Assembly (NCBI GenBank): GCA_024278275.1
Contig: JAJRTN010000182.1
Span: 1-54,019, forward strand
Length of the DNA: 54,019 bases
Direction of reading: 5' to 3'
DNA from: Candidatus Hydrogenedentota bacterium
GTDB taxonomy: Bacteria > Hydrogenedentota > Hydrogenedentia > Hydrogenedentales > JAJRTN01
This document shows, piece by piece, positions 53,543 through 54,019 of this stretch (position 1 is the first letter of the stretch; every line of letters starts with the position of its first letter). The position numbers and the translations under genes are program-made. Below the pieces are notes generated by a model. It worked only from the letters and a program-made list of their open reading frames with translations. It did no database searches and was not told the DNA's origin.

Positions 53543-53971
53543 ATGAAAAAGAAGACTGGTTTCACCCTGATCGAGCTGATGATTGTTGTGGCGATTATTG
53601 CGATTATCGCGGCCATCGCGATTCCGAACCTGCTCCGTTCCCGGATGCAGTCGAACGAATCGTCGGCCATCGGTAACCTGCGCACCATCGTGGGGGCCGA
53701 AGTGGCCTACCATGCGGCCAACTACCAGTACACCATCGATTTCGCCGACCTCACGGGTGCCACGCCGGCTTACCTGGACGGCGATTGGGGTGTGACCAAG
53801 AGCGGCTATGACTTCACCCTGGGCGGTACGGTGCAGAGCTTTACGGCCAACGCCGACCCGTCCACCATGGACGTAACCGGCGGCAAGGGCTTCTTCACGG
53901 ACGCCACGGGCGTGATTCGCTACGCCGTGGGCGCCGCCGCCGACGCGACCAGCACCCCCATCGGACAGTAA
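53543..53971 (+). CDS. Type IV major pilin (PilA-type prepilin)
   Basis: The 142-aa prepilin has the leader MKKKTG, a cleavage site before Phe7 (G|FTLIE) and the required Glu at mature position 5. The hydrophobic helix (FTLIELMIVVAIIAIIAAIA) is followed by IPNLLRSRMQSNESSAIGNL, as in pilins of Deltaproteobacteria, Acidobacteria and similar groups. The globular part is short and Gly/Thr/Ala-rich, with no Cys pair for a disulfide loop. GGAGGA six bases upstream supports the ATG. It should assemble into pili for twitching, attachment or DNA uptake. The assembly genes (pilB, pilC, pilD, pilQ) are outside the window. Confidence 0.93.
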   Translation: MKKKTGFTLIELMIVVAIIAIIAAIAIPNLLRSRMQSNESSAIGNLRTIVGAEVAYHAANYQYTIDFADLTGATPAYLDGDWGVTKSGYDFTLGGTVQSFTANADPSTMDVTGGKGFFTDATGVIRYAVGAAADATSTPIGQ

Positions 53972-53975
53972 TTCC

Positions 53976-53990
53976 ATACCGCTTCGGTAT
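53976..53990 (+). terminator. Hairpin after the pilin gene
   Basis: ATACCG-CTT-CGGTAT (53976-53990) forms a six-base stem just after the stop. The T-run usual for an intrinsic terminator is missing. The window ends 29 bases later. Confidence 0.4.
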
Positions 53991-54019
53991 CTCACAACCA
54001 CGACCAGGGTTCGCGGCGA

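Overview
The window is about 54 kb of mostly GC-rich bacterial chromosome. The gene types suggest a member of the Planctomycetes-like or Candidatus Hydrogenedentota-like environmental bacteria. Pointers are a DUF1800/DUF1501 pair beside an ECF sigma/anti-sigma pair, several sulfatase-fold enzymes, OPT-like proteins of the type annotated DUF6785/DUF6784, a lipoprotein octaheme cytochrome and a PilA-type pilin. That placement is inference; no rRNA or tRNA gene was seen.

Layout. 1-2.2 kb: the C-terminal tail of an IS5-type transposase, then two unrecognised genes in visibly AT-richer DNA. 2.4-9.3 kb (plus strand): a TauE/SafE exporter, ftsK overlapping a RodZ-like HTH membrane protein, an inositol-monophosphatase-family enzyme, and PPK2 with adenylate kinase (phosphoryl transfer between polyphosphate and adenylates). 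9.5-14.7 kb (minus strand): a tightly packed unit of membrane protein, DUF1800 lipoprotein, DUF1501 protein, ECF sigma factor and anti-sigma factor, followed by a second membrane protein. 15.4-21.6 kb (minus strand): a WecA/MraY-family phosphoglycosyltransferase, an AT-rich insert with a glycosyltransferase and a sulfotransferase-like gene, then truA coupled to another glycosyltransferase. This looks like a surface-polysaccharide region with recently acquired parts.

21.9-31.7 kb: a lipoprotein with a sulfatase-fold hydrolase, the octaheme cytochrome, a second sulfatase-fold lipoprotein with an apparently leaderless promoter and a GT-C-like membrane protein, an SMP-30 family protein and cysK. 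31.9-36.4 kb: metY, a REC-PAS-GGDEF diguanylate cyclase and a sulfatase with an intact Cys-x-Pro-x-Arg motif. Sulfatases, a sulfotransferase, TauE, cysK and metY give the window a recurring sulfur theme, which is an inference only.

36.7-48.8 kb holds the most unusual locus. An OPT-like protein is followed by a 1574-residue protein that fuses an M28-peptidase-like ectodomain, lacking the usual metal ligands, to an FtsX permease. Then come a second OPT-like protein, a minimal FtsX permease and a LolD/MacB-type ATPase, and glyA follows. I read this as a composite ABC/OPT envelope system with a pseudopeptidase ectodomain.

48.9-54 kb: nadB, an MscS channel with a duplicated N-terminal domain, a small membrane protein, and a type IV pilin preceded by a near-perfect sigma-54 promoter. 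Intergenic regions carry at least four copies of an 84-85 bp element bounded by GTGGGCC palindromes, plus REP-like TCATTCCCGCG hairpins.
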